From positions 1-12,259 of the forward strand of contig DAOWGJ010000388.1 of assembly GCA_030637505.1 (NCBI GenBank): 12,259 nt of DNA, given 5' to 3'. Origin of the DNA: Holophagae bacterium. GTDB lineage: Bacteria; Acidobacteriota; Thermoanaerobaculia; Thermoanaerobaculales; Sulfomarinibacteraceae. The position numbers and the translations under genes were made by a program. Position 1 is the stretch's first letter. The number at the start of each line of letters is the position of its first letter. The notes beneath the pieces were generated by a model. The model saw nothing but the letters and a program-made list of their open reading frames with translations. It was not told the DNA's origin and made no database searches. Positions 5,621-12,259 of this stretch are shown here, in pieces.

Positions 5621-7566
5621 TAACCCTTGGGCGGTGGTTTTTTTTATGGATGCTTCTGGTCGCAATTCTGGCTCTCGGCAGTACGCTGGCGGTCGTATTG
5701 GTCGCACAATCCGAAGACCTTCGGGATCGACTGGACTTCCGGGGTCGGTCTGCGATTCGGGCTGCCGCTTCCGGCGACTGGGACGGTGCCGCCGGCGTCG
5801 TCGTGATCACGGCTCTGCCGGAACTGGTGGCCGCCGAAGTCCGGGATGATGCCGGCCGGCTGGTGTGGCAGTACGGCCCATTCGAGGAGATTCTCCAGGA
5901 TGGCCGAGCCCGGGTCGTCCGGGTTTCGGAGACTGTGCCGACTCTCGGGCGCAGTATTGAGGCGGGAATCCACGTCGAGCTGATGCTCTCGACGGTTCAG
6001 ATTCGTCGCCACGTCGCGCTGACCGGCGCCCGGCTGGCTCTCACATTGTGCCTGGTGTTGGCGCTGGGCATGGTTGGTGGCATGGTCTTGATCAACCGGG
6101 TGGTCGAACCGCTGCGATTGGTGGCCGAAAGTGTGGGCTCGTTCGATCCTGCTGACCCCTCCGAGGCGCCGCCGGTGGTGGGAGCGGGTCGGGAGGTCCG
6201 GGAACTGGCCGGCGCCTTTTCCCGGATGAGCCGGCGGCTGGTGTCTCAGCGAAGCGCCCTGTCGGCGAGCGAGCTACGTTTTCGAAAACTCTTCGAGAGT
6301 TCTCCGGTCGCCCTTCTCGAGTTGGATCGAAAAGGCCGTATCCTCGGCGCAAACCCGGCATCCCGGGCCTTGATCGGGGAGAGTGCCGCCGGCGAGAGCA
6401 GTTTGCCTTCGTTGGAGGATTTCCTCCCAACTGCCAAAGCGCTCTTCGAGCGCCTCACCCAACCCGAGGGGAGTGTCACCGCAGACGGTTCCTGGCAAAT
6501 GCCGGATGGTGGAGTCGCGGAGGTTGAGCTGCACCTCCAGGGTGTGGCCGGAGGTGATTTCTCGACCTCCATCCTGGCCGTACGCGACCTTTCCGACCGA
6601 CTTCGTCGCCTTGGTGAACGGTGGCAGCGAACCCTGGACGAGATGGACGAGGGCGTTGCCCTGCTGGACAATGCCGGGTTCCCGATTCAGACCAATCGGT
6701 CATTTGCGGCCTTTGCGGAGTACGTCCTGCCTCGAGTTTCCTGCCATGAAGGCGACAGTATCCGCGTGGAGTGGAACCAGGAGGCGGGCGATCGCAGTCT
6801 TCGCTGTGTTCTCGCTCCTGTTTCGGAAGGTGGCGACCGTGTTCTGGTCGTCAGGGACCAGACCGATTGGCTTCGGGCCGAAGAGCAGCTTCGAGAGGGT
6901 CGGACCATGGAGGCGGTGGCGACTTTGGCAAGCGGGGTGGCCCACGATTTCAACAATCTCCTGGCCGGAATTCTGCTCCATGTTCGCGTCCTGGAAAAAG
7001 ATCCGTCCGCACGCGCCGAAGCGGCAGAGACCATTCGTTCCTTGGCGGAGGAAGGGGCCGATGTCGTCAAGGGACTGTTGGATTTCGCCAATCCCGACCC
7101 AGGCCCCCGTGGTGTCGTCGACCTGATCGGTGTGGTGAGGGATCAAGAGAAGCTCCTCCGGCACATGCTGCCGGACAGACTCGGCCTCGAATGCTCGTTG
7201 CCGGCGACCACGGCCGAGGTCTTCGGGAACGTGGGGGACCTCCGGAGGATTCTGCTCAACCTGGTGCTCAATGCTCGGGACGCCTTCGGTGACGATGGGG
7301 GTCGAATCGATATCGAAGTCACTCGATCCGATTCTGACGCCGTCCTCACGGTGTCGGACGATGGGCCGGGAGTGCCGGCGGCAATCAGGGATAGGATCTT
7401 CGAGCCCTTTTTCAGCCTGCGGCGTGAGGGCAGAGGGGCCGGCTTGGGGCTGGCGGTGACCTTTGCCCTGGTGGAGGACCACGATGGGACGATCATTCAC
7501 GAGCCGGTAGAAGACGGCGGCGCCCGGTTTATTGTCCGCCTGCCGTTGGTACGGGTGGAGGTGTGA
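5512..7566 (+). CDS. Membrane-bound PAS-domain sensor histidine kinase
   Basis: This 684-residue protein is a two-component sensor kinase. The layout is TM1 (about 41-66), an extracytoplasmic sensor segment (67-167), TM2 (about 170-192), HAMP (193-245), a PAS domain from about 255 (LRFRKLFESSPVALLELDRK), a second PAS-like region from about 365, a HisKA domain with phospho-acceptor His478 in ASGVAHDFNNLLAG, and an HATPase domain with N box LRRILLNLVLNARDA, DDGPGVP (616-622) and GRGAGLGLAV. All catalytic boxes are intact. The HDFNNLL type of H box is common in PAS-rich kinases. No receiver domain or response regulator is adjacent. The start is unsure: ATG 5512 and GTG 5578 lie inside the palindromic element, ATG 5650 falls within TM1, and none has a strong Shine-Dalgarno sequence. 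It sits just upstream of the pilin operon, which may or may not be its target. Confidence 0.9.
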   Translation: MRERKRTSGTLSERIEKAPKIGVFRALQPDTGEKYGLTLGRWFFLWMLLVAILALGSTLAVVLVAQSEDLRDRLDFRGRSAIRAAASGDWDGAAGVVVITALPELVAAEVRDDAGRLVWQYGPFEEILQDGRARVVRVSETVPTLGRSIEAGIHVELMLSTVQIRRHVALTGARLALTLCLVLALGMVGGMVLINRVVEPLRLVAESVGSFDPADPSEAPPVVGAGREVRELAGAFSRMSRRLVSQRSALSASELRFRKLFESSPVALLELDRKGRILGANPASRALIGESAAGESSLPSLEDFLPTAKALFERLTQPEGSVTADGSWQMPDGGVAEVELHLQGVAGGDFSTSILAVRDLSDRLRRLGERWQRTLDEMDEGVALLDNAGFPIQTNRSFAAFAEYVLPRVSCHEGDSIRVEWNQEAGDRSLRCVLAPVSEGGDRVLVVRDQTDWLRAEEQLREGRTMEAVATLASGVAHDFNNLLAGILLHVRVLEKDPSARAEAAETIRSLAEEGADVVKGLLDFANPDPGPRGVVDLIGVVRDQEKLLRHMLPDRLGLECSLPATTAEVFGNVGDLRRILLNLVLNARDAFGDDGGRIDIEVTRSDSDAVLTVSDDGPGVPAAIRDRIFEPFFSLRREGRGAGLGLAVTFALVEDHDGTIIHEPVEDGGARFIVRLPLVRVEV

Positions 7567-7601
7567 CTTCGACAGTACCCCTTCGGGACCGGAGCCCTGG
7601 T

Positions 7602-7628
7602 GTAGGGTGGGCCAAGGCCCCACCCTAC
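7602..7628 (+). terminator. Hairpin after the kinase gene, possible terminator
   Basis: GTAGGGTGGGCC (7602-7613), AA, then GGCCCCACCCTAC (7616-7628) form a long stem with one bulge, and outer CCGGA/TCCGG (7589-7593, 7630-7634) can extend it. It lies 36 bases after the kinase stop. No T run follows. The rest of 7629-7770 shows only a 10-bp palindrome AAGGCGCCTT (7708-7717) and no convincing promoter. Confidence 0.45.
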
Positions 7629-7759
7629 TTCCGGCCCCCTCGTTTCGATTTTCGAAGGTGCCTGTTTCAAACCCAATTCGGTGGCCGCTAAGTTAAACGA
7701 ATGTCAAAAGGCGCCTTGAGGCCTTGTGAAAGATCCACCCAGGACCTACTGTGAAAACT

Positions 7760-7764
7760 GGAGG
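7760..7764 (+). promoter_or_regulatory. Shine-Dalgarno GGAGG deciding the start at 7771
   Basis: GGAGG stands six bases before ATG 7771. The open frame extends up to GTG 7726, which lacks such a site, and ATG 7765 directly touches the GGAGG. ATG 7771 also gives a prepilin leader of ordinary length (20 residues). Confidence 0.7.
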
Positions 7765-7770
7765 ATGAGG

Positions 7771-8355
7771 ATGATTCTCGCGACCGGCAGAAAATACCAC
7801 CAGGGGCCGACCCGAAACGGCGAGCGGGGTATGACCTTGATTGAAATCCTGATAGTGGTGGCCCTCATGGGGCTGACGGCCGCTATCGCCCTGCCGACCC
7901 TCCAGCGGTCGCAGGTCCAGGCTCGGGCGGACCGGGAGATGCGCTCGATCCGGGGTCTCTTCGACTACGCCCGCTCAGAGGCGATTCAGAGGCACGCGCC
8001 GGTCACCGTGACCCCAGATGCCGACTCCGACGGGAGTGTCGATGCCGGCGAGCGGGAGATCCGGGTGCTGGATTCGGGCGGCGTCGAACTCCGCCGTTAC
8101 ACCCTCCGCAGCCATTTCATCATGGACGACACACCGGCCGGCTTCACCCCAGGGGCTGACGAAACGGCCCTGGCGAACTTTGTCTACACGGCCGACGGTT
8201 CTCTCGACGGGGGGGTCGGGGGCGCCTTGTATTTTTCGGACCGTCGGGAGAATTACTTCCGGCTGTTCGTCACTCAGTTCATGGGCAGCCCGCGTGCCGA
8301 GATGTGGACTGGCGCCATCTGGTCGCCGCGCAGAGGAGACTGGGAATGGAAATGA
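7771..8355 (+). CDS. GspH/FimT-like type IV minor pilin
   Basis: The 194-residue prepilin has a 20-residue basic leader ending in NGERG, then MTLIEILIVVALMGLTAAIA. This is a classic prepilin peptidase (PilD) site, Gly-1/Met+1 with Glu+5, followed by the hydrophobic assembly helix. The body has the FimT/GspH look: SIRGLFDYARSEAIQRHAPV, then an acidic loop DADSDGSVDAGE (residues 83-94) that matches the spacing of an EF-hand loop, then strand-rich sequence. FimT/FimU-type proteins help initiate pilus assembly and in some species bind DNA. It is the first of five tightly packed pilin genes; its end overlaps the next start by ten bases. GspH of a type II secretion system is the alternative, but the downstream PilW/PilX/PilY1 set favours type IV pili. 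Confidence 0.88.
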   Translation: MILATGRKYHQGPTRNGERGMTLIEILIVVALMGLTAAIALPTLQRSQVQARADREMRSIRGLFDYARSEAIQRHAPVTVTPDADSDGSVDAGEREIRVLDSGGVELRRYTLRSHFIMDDTPAGFTPGADETALANFVYTADGSLDGGVGGALYFSDRRENYFRLFVTQFMGSPRAEMWTGAIWSPRRGDWEWK

Positions 8356-8834
8356 CAGTTTTTCAAGCTGATCAAAGAGCTTCCGAAAGGGGCATCTCCC
8401 TGCCGGAAACGCTGGCCGCCCTGGTCATCCTGGGCATGGTCACGGTATCGGTGTTGCTGATGTTCACCTACTCGATGGAATTGAACGTCACCGGCCTGGA
8501 CTATGCCACTCTGACCAACCGCGCCAGGGACAAGGCCGAGCAGTTGTTGGCCTCGGGTTGGTACGATGACGCCGGCGTGGCCGTGTTGAACCCCGATCTC
8601 GACGCATCGACCAACCCCCATACCGAGGTCCAGACTGATTCCCACCTTCGTCTCGTGTGGAACATCACCGATCGGGTGATCAACCAGGCCACTCCCGATT
8701 TTCCGGGAGGGCTTGCGGTGGTGGGGAACGCCAACATCAAGGTAATCATCGTCACGGCAGTCTCGACCTCGGCCTCGGGGATAGGCCGAAGGGACGTCAA
8801 CGTCGCTGTCTTGAAGATCAAGGGTGAGGGGTGA
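8346..8834 (+). CDS. pilV: PilV-like type IV minor pilin
   Basis: The 162-residue prepilin has leader MEMTVFQADQRASERG followed by ISLPETLAALVILGMVTVSV, so Glu is at +5 of the mature protein and the N-terminal helix is intact. The later part is a short globular domain with predicted strands and ends KIKGEG. The start at ATG 8346 has AGGAG at 8334-8338 seven bases upstream and overlaps the end of the preceding gene; ATG 8352, inside an ATGA overlap, would be three residues... two codons later and nearly as good. Position (second after FimT, before PilW) and SLPETLAALVILG-type helix fit PilV/GspI-like proteins. Sequence beyond the helix is not diagnostic, so the name rests partly on gene order. 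Confidence 0.8.
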   Translation: MEMTVFQADQRASERGISLPETLAALVILGMVTVSVLLMFTYSMELNVTGLDYATLTNRARDKAEQLLASGWYDDAGVAVLNPDLDASTNPHTEVQTDSHLRLVWNITDRVINQATPDFPGGLAVVGNANIKVIIVTAVSTSASGIGRRDVNVAVLKIKGEG

Positions 8835-10024
8835 TGCCGATGCGATTGACAAAACAGCCCGTTGATCGTGGTTTCACCCTGCTCGAGGCCATGGTTTCCC
8901 TGCTTCTTTTGACGGTGATCATCGGCGCCTTTCTGGCGATGCTGAATACGTTCTCAGGTCTTGTGAAAGTCCAGGGCAATATCGCCGACACCACCGAGAA
9001 CATGCGCTATACGATGGCCGCCCTGGTTCGTGTGACGCGCATGGCCGGTACCGGAGGTCTGCCGATCGTCTACCCGGATGCGGGCGGGAATTTGGCGCCT
9101 CTGGCGGTCGACGTTGCCGACAATGTCGGGGCGACGACGACCTTTACCAGCGCCGTCAGCACCGACAACTGGACTGCCATAGCCGGCCGAACACCGGTGG
9201 CGGGCACCGATGTCCTGAGGATTCGCGGCGTGATCACCTCGCCCAACTACGACATCTTCGGGGGGAATTTCAATGCCCCCATCGACCCCACCATCGTCAC
9301 AATCCCGGAGACATCACCCTGGACCATCGACCCGCTCAACCCCTTTTTGAACGACATGTCGCAGCCGCTGAACAGCGACGGCCGGCCCTTTCTGATCTCC
9401 CTCCAGTTCCCTTTGGACATCGTGCCCACCAGCATCGGTGGCTTGCGGCGTTATGCCTCCTACCGGATCGTCGAGGCAACCAATGTGGCGGCGACGGGCA
9501 CCTCACCGAATCAGACACAGGTCTTCACCTTTGTCGATACCGCGTACCAGAGTTTCAACCCCGGTGAACTGGCCCCCGTACCCTCAACCCAGGCCTACGC
9601 TTGCGGCTACCTTGACGATTTCATCTTCTACGTCGCCGAGAACAACTTCGGTGAGCCCTCCCTCTATCGTCTGCGTGTCGACGACTCCGGCGCGGGGCCC
9701 TATACGGCGGAGGAACTGGTGCCCAACGTCTCGAATTTCCAGGTGGCTCTGGGCTGTGACATCAACATCGACGGGTCCTTGACCGACGCCGAGTGGTTCC
9801 TGAGCGAAACGACTCCCGCCGCACCGTCGGCCGACCAGCTGGCCGCCCTTCGTGAGGTGCGCCTGTCGGTCGTCAGTCGGACCCAGGATCCCGATCGTGA
9901 TTGGACCGCCGACGCCGACATGCCGGAGAATGCGGCCAATATTTCCGGCAATGATCTGCGCTATCGCTACCGAACCATCACCGTCCGGGTGGCCCTCAGG
10001 AGCCACCCGCAGCTGACGGATTGA
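8834..10024 (+). CDS. pilW: PilW-like type IV minor pilin
   Basis: The 396-residue prepilin has leader MPMRLTKQPVDRG, then FTLLEAMVSLLLLTVIIGAF with Glu at +5. After the assembly helix come ENMRYTMAALVRVTRMAGTG, typical of PilW-family minor pilins, and a large strand-rich domain. Near the end, DINIDGSLTDAE (residues 309-320) has the residue spacing of an EF-hand calcium loop, in the place where PilW relatives often carry a DxDGDG-like motif. PilW helps form the priming complex with FimU, PilV, PilX and PilY1. ATG 8834 shares one base with the pilV stop (TGATG); GTG 8831 and ATG 8840 are alternative starts, the latter with better spacing from GAGGGG at 8826-8831. The length is on the long side but normal for PilW. 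Confidence 0.86.
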   Translation: MPMRLTKQPVDRGFTLLEAMVSLLLLTVIIGAFLAMLNTFSGLVKVQGNIADTTENMRYTMAALVRVTRMAGTGGLPIVYPDAGGNLAPLAVDVADNVGATTTFTSAVSTDNWTAIAGRTPVAGTDVLRIRGVITSPNYDIFGGNFNAPIDPTIVTIPETSPWTIDPLNPFLNDMSQPLNSDGRPFLISLQFPLDIVPTSIGGLRRYASYRIVEATNVAATGTSPNQTQVFTFVDTAYQSFNPGELAPVPSTQAYACGYLDDFIFYVAENNFGEPSLYRLRVDDSGAGPYTAEELVPNVSNFQVALGCDINIDGSLTDAEWFLSETTPAAPSADQLAALREVRLSVVSRTQDPDRDWTADADMPENAANISGNDLRYRYRTITVRVALRSHPQLTD

Positions 10025-10036
10025 GCAGGAGGAACG

Positions 10037-10549
10037 ATGTTGCCGAACCTTGAAATTGACCACGAACCCTTGAGCCGTCACGGTGAAAAAGGAGCGGCCC
10101 TGTTCGTCGCCCTGGCCCTGATCATCGTCTTGACCTTCCTGGGTTTCGGGCTTTTGACCAGGAGCTTCCTGTCCAGCCGGATCGCCGGCCTCGAGCGCTG
10201 GTCGACCAAGACCTTCTACGCCGCGGACGGCGGCATCAACGCCGCCCGCGCGCGCCTCAGGGTGCGCCAGACCCTGGCCTTTAATTTTGACGTCTCGGAT
10301 TTTCGCGGCCCCAATGCAACGGCGTCCGGCCAACCGATCGCCGTTCAGGTCACAGACCTCGCCATGACAGGACCGCCACGCCCTGCGGGCGGGAGCCAGG
10401 TCGGCGGCGGCCAGGGGGGGGCTGAGCCCCTGTTCATCATGTTCTATAGAGGAAACAGCAGTGCGCTGCATGCGACCACACAGAGCAGTCGCAACATCAC
10501 CGCCACCATGAGTCTCGGACCGGTGCCGTTGTCGATACCGGGTACTTAG
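10037..10549 (+). CDS. pilX: PilX-like type IV minor pilin / pilus assembly protein
   Basis: The 170-residue product has a 19-residue leader ending HGEKG, then AALFVALALIIVLTFLGFGL, the pattern of the PilX N-terminal domain. Position +5 is Val in place of the usual Glu, as is often seen in PilX_N-type proteins. It continues with ERWSTKTFYAADGGINAARA, where the YAADGG segment is characteristic of this family. The middle is Gly/Pro-rich (PPRPAGGSQVGGGQGG, about 115-130), and the C-terminus is short. ATG 10037 is preceded by AGGAGG five bases upstream, 12 bases after pilW. In type IV pilus systems PilX joins the minor-pilin tip complex that presents PilY1; here it lies directly before the PilY1-like gene. 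Confidence 0.85.
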   Translation: MLPNLEIDHEPLSRHGEKGAALFVALALIIVLTFLGFGLLTRSFLSSRIAGLERWSTKTFYAADGGINAARARLRVRQTLAFNFDVSDFRGPNATASGQPIAVQVTDLAMTGPPRPAGGSQVGGGQGGAEPLFIMFYRGNSSALHATTQSSRNITATMSLGPVPLSIPGT

Positions 10550-10565
10550 GAAAGAGGAGTCGATC

Positions 10566-12259
10566 ATGAGAAACGCTTTGAATGTACTTTGTCTTGCCGG
10601 CCTCATCGCCGTTGTTGCCGTCGGGGTTGTCAACGCGGACGATCGGGATCTTCTTCGTTCCGTCACGGCGCCGCCCAACGTCTTGTTGGTCCTGGACTCG
10701 GGTTCTTTGATGACCTTCAACGGGCAGACCAACAACCTCAATTTCCTGGCCGGCGGCGACGATGCCGGCGGCTTCACTGACTATATGGAGCACGTGTATT
10801 CAACGGATGCAGAACAGGATGCAGGGGAACCCTCGGCATACCTGGTCGGTAATCTCCTGACCTCATACCCGGACTACCTGGTGGAACTCAATCGTGGTTC
10901 CAAGCTCGTCCAGGCGAAAAGTGCGCTGCGAACCTTCTTCAACACCGGGTTCGAGTTCAACTTCGGTTTCAGTTACTACAACAAGAAGGGCATCCAGTCG
11001 CATTACCACAACTATATCTACCGGGTGACGACAGCTGATCAATTCGACACTGATGGTGACGGGTTTATCGACGCGGCGATGAAGGATGGAACCCCTTCAG
11101 GTTTTCCCCTCCGCTTCGGCAGCCGGCAGGACTACAAGAATGCGAACAGCTGGGCCGATCCCGCCTATCCCATCCGCTTCGGCATCGACGGCACTGACGA
11201 ATACATCCTGTGGGAGGGGAGTACGCCGGTCGTTCCCGATCCCGAAAACAGGGTGCTCAATGTGTTCTTCAACAATTGGAGCGAGCTGGAACCGGATTCC
11301 TTTGTGACCGGTGATCGCCGTATTGTCTCCTACCTCGTCACCGACGTTTCCGGGGATAAAGCGTGGTCTTGGTTTCCACATGATGACCACATCCAGAGGA
11401 TTACCGGCAAACACTTCTACTACCCTGCTTATAACTGGTCGAACGTGTCCACCGACGTACAACAGGCCTTGACCGGTGGCAACACAACCTGGACCGATAT
11501 CGCCGATGATATCGCCGCTGCAAGCGTCGACCCGGTCCTCATTTTTGACACGACCGACCCCCGAGGGGACTGGAAGTGGCACGTTCGTGAATACGCGATC
11601 GAAGCGATCGAATTCGAGGGCGACGGTGTCACCTCAAATCAGATCGGGTCCCAAACCCTGTACATCAAAGAGGTGCTGCAGGTTTACAACGCCCTTCTGC
11701 CGGAGGACGACCGCTGGGTCCCGGTCCCCGGCGATACCAGTGTCACCGAGGTCGAATACGTAAGGCACTTCGCCTTGTACGATCACGATCCGGCGGTGGA
11801 CGGCGACGGGCCGACGACGTTGTCCTCGTTTGAGATGCAGGGCGACACGGCCTGCACCGGCTTCATGGAGCAGGATCCGGCGACCGGCAAGACCCCGGTC
11901 ATCGGCATCGACGAACCGGCGCCCGTACCGGTGGTTGATGGTGACCCAGCACATGGCAGCACGAGGGACCAGCGCGAAATGATCAAAACGATGCTTGATC
12001 CCCAGACCAACCCGGTCTACTACTTTCCCACCCACGCGGACATCTACCTGCCGCAGGACAGGCTTGATTACATCCCACTGACCGAGACCGTGTTCGCCTT
12101 TGGGCGAAGACCCATTAAAGACACGATCTACATGGCGGGCCAGTACTTCGGGCAGACCGTCACCGACCGGGACGATCACCTGGCAGCCTGCAGGCAGAAC
12201 TCAGTGATCCTCCTTAAAGACGGGCAGGAGACCTGCTCCAGCGACGCGGCCACTTGCGC
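10566..12259 (+). CDS. pilY1: PilY1-like type IV pilus tip protein, N-terminal part (3' end outside window)
   Basis: The frame is open from ATG 10566 to the window edge, giving 564 residues with no stop. A signal peptide (1-24, hydrophobic core then VNA before DDRD) indicates export. PPNVLLVLDSGSLMTF (36-51) is the first strand and metal-site region of a von Willebrand A-like domain, as in PilY1, but it has one residue fewer than the usual DxSxS (DSSGSM) motif. DTDGDGFID at 161-169 resembles a calcium-binding loop. The remainder is Asp- and aromatic-rich, as in PilY1 N-terminal regions; the C-terminal beta-propeller expected of PilY1 would lie beyond the window. GAGGAG precedes the start, 16 bases after pilX. 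Gene order supports the name; sequence alone says a large secreted, probably calcium-binding protein. Confidence 0.82.
   Translation, partial: MRNALNVLCLAGLIAVVAVGVVNADDRDLLRSVTAPPNVLLVLDSGSLMTFNGQTNNLNFLAGGDDAGGFTDYMEHVYSTDAEQDAGEPSAYLVGNLLTSYPDYLVELNRGSKLVQAKSALRTFFNTGFEFNFGFSYYNKKGIQSHYHNYIYRVTTADQFDTDGDGFIDAAMKDGTPSGFPLRFGSRQDYKNANSWADPAYPIRFGIDGTDEYILWEGSTPVVPDPENRVLNVFFNNWSELEPDSFVTGDRRIVSYLVTDVSGDKAWSWFPHDDHIQRITGKHFYYPAYNWSNVSTDVQQALTGGNTTWTDIADDIAAASVDPVLIFDTTDPRGDWKWHVREYAIEAIEFEGDGVTSNQIGSQTLYIKEVLQVYNALLPEDDRWVPVPGDTSVTEVEYVRHFALYDHDPAVDGDGPTTLSSFEMQGDTACTGFMEQDPATGKTPVIGIDEPAPVPVVDGDPAHGSTRDQREMIKTMLDPQTNPVYYFPTHADIYLPQDRLDYIPLTETVFAFGRRPIKDTIYMAGQYFGQTVTDRDDHLAACRQNSVILLKDGQETCSSDAATC

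Noticed and set aside
7681..7700. A possible sigma-54 promoter (GTGGCCGCTAAGTTAAAC) ahead of the pilin operon
   Set aside because: A GG element is present, but ten bases further the required GC is AA, so the -24/-12 consensus fails.
9584..10777. A 397-codon open frame on the - strand across the ends of pilW, pilX and the start of pilY1
   Set aside because: It covers three sense genes with clear prepilin or signal features and good Shine-Dalgarno sites; it is a GC-bias shadow.
1..12259. CRISPR arrays, tRNA/rRNA genes, toxin-antitoxin or phage modules
   Set aside because: I saw no regularly spaced direct repeats, no tRNA-like cloverleaf or rRNA sequence, and no recognisable defence or phage gene.

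Overview
The window is about 12.3 kb of GC-rich bacterial chromosome. It opens inside a ribosomal-protein/RNA polymerase operon in the classic order rpsM-rpsK-rpsD-rpoA-rplQ. It ends inside an operon for minor type IV pilins followed by a PilY1-like protein. The GC-rich coding, the zinc-binding form of S4 and a Gram-negative-style minor pilin cluster fit a diderm bacterium, for example an Acidobacteriota- or Deltaproteobacteria-like lineage. I cannot fix the phylum from this sequence alone.

Region 1 (1-2905): the 3' end of rpsM, then rpsK, rpsD, rpoA and rplQ on the + strand, tightly spaced, each with a good Shine-Dalgarno sequence. L17 carries an unusual acidic Ala/Glu/Val-rich C-terminal tail of about 90 residues. 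The operon ends in two adjacent hairpins that look like a terminator pair serving both converging transcripts.

Region 2 (2962-4353, - strand): a metallo-beta-lactamase/beta-CASP ribonuclease of the CPSF73-like type, converging on rplQ.

Region 3 (4354-5443): a divergent intergenic region with a perfect 23-bp inverted repeat. It is followed by two small + strand genes that probably form an operon: a helical DUF883/ElaB/YtxH-like membrane-anchored protein and a 102-residue membrane protein with a similar anchor.

Region 4 (5444-7566): a 177-bp palindromic repeat-like element runs into the start of a membrane-bound PAS-containing sensor histidine kinase. The element may supply the kinase's first residues. 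No response regulator is seen.

Region 5 (7771-12259): five co-directional genes with overlaps or short gaps, GspH/FimT-like, PilV-like, PilW-like, PilX-like and PilY1-like (open at the window edge). In type IV pilus systems this set forms the priming/tip complex, with PilY1 as the tip-associated adhesin or calcium-responsive factor. Three of these proteins contain EF-hand-like acidic loops.

Most of the window is conventional. The parts that deserve a second look are the 177-bp palindromic element, the 23-bp perfect inverted repeat, the L17 tail, and the altered metal-site motif in the PilY1-like protein. I see no convincing evidence of a wholly new defence or metabolic system.
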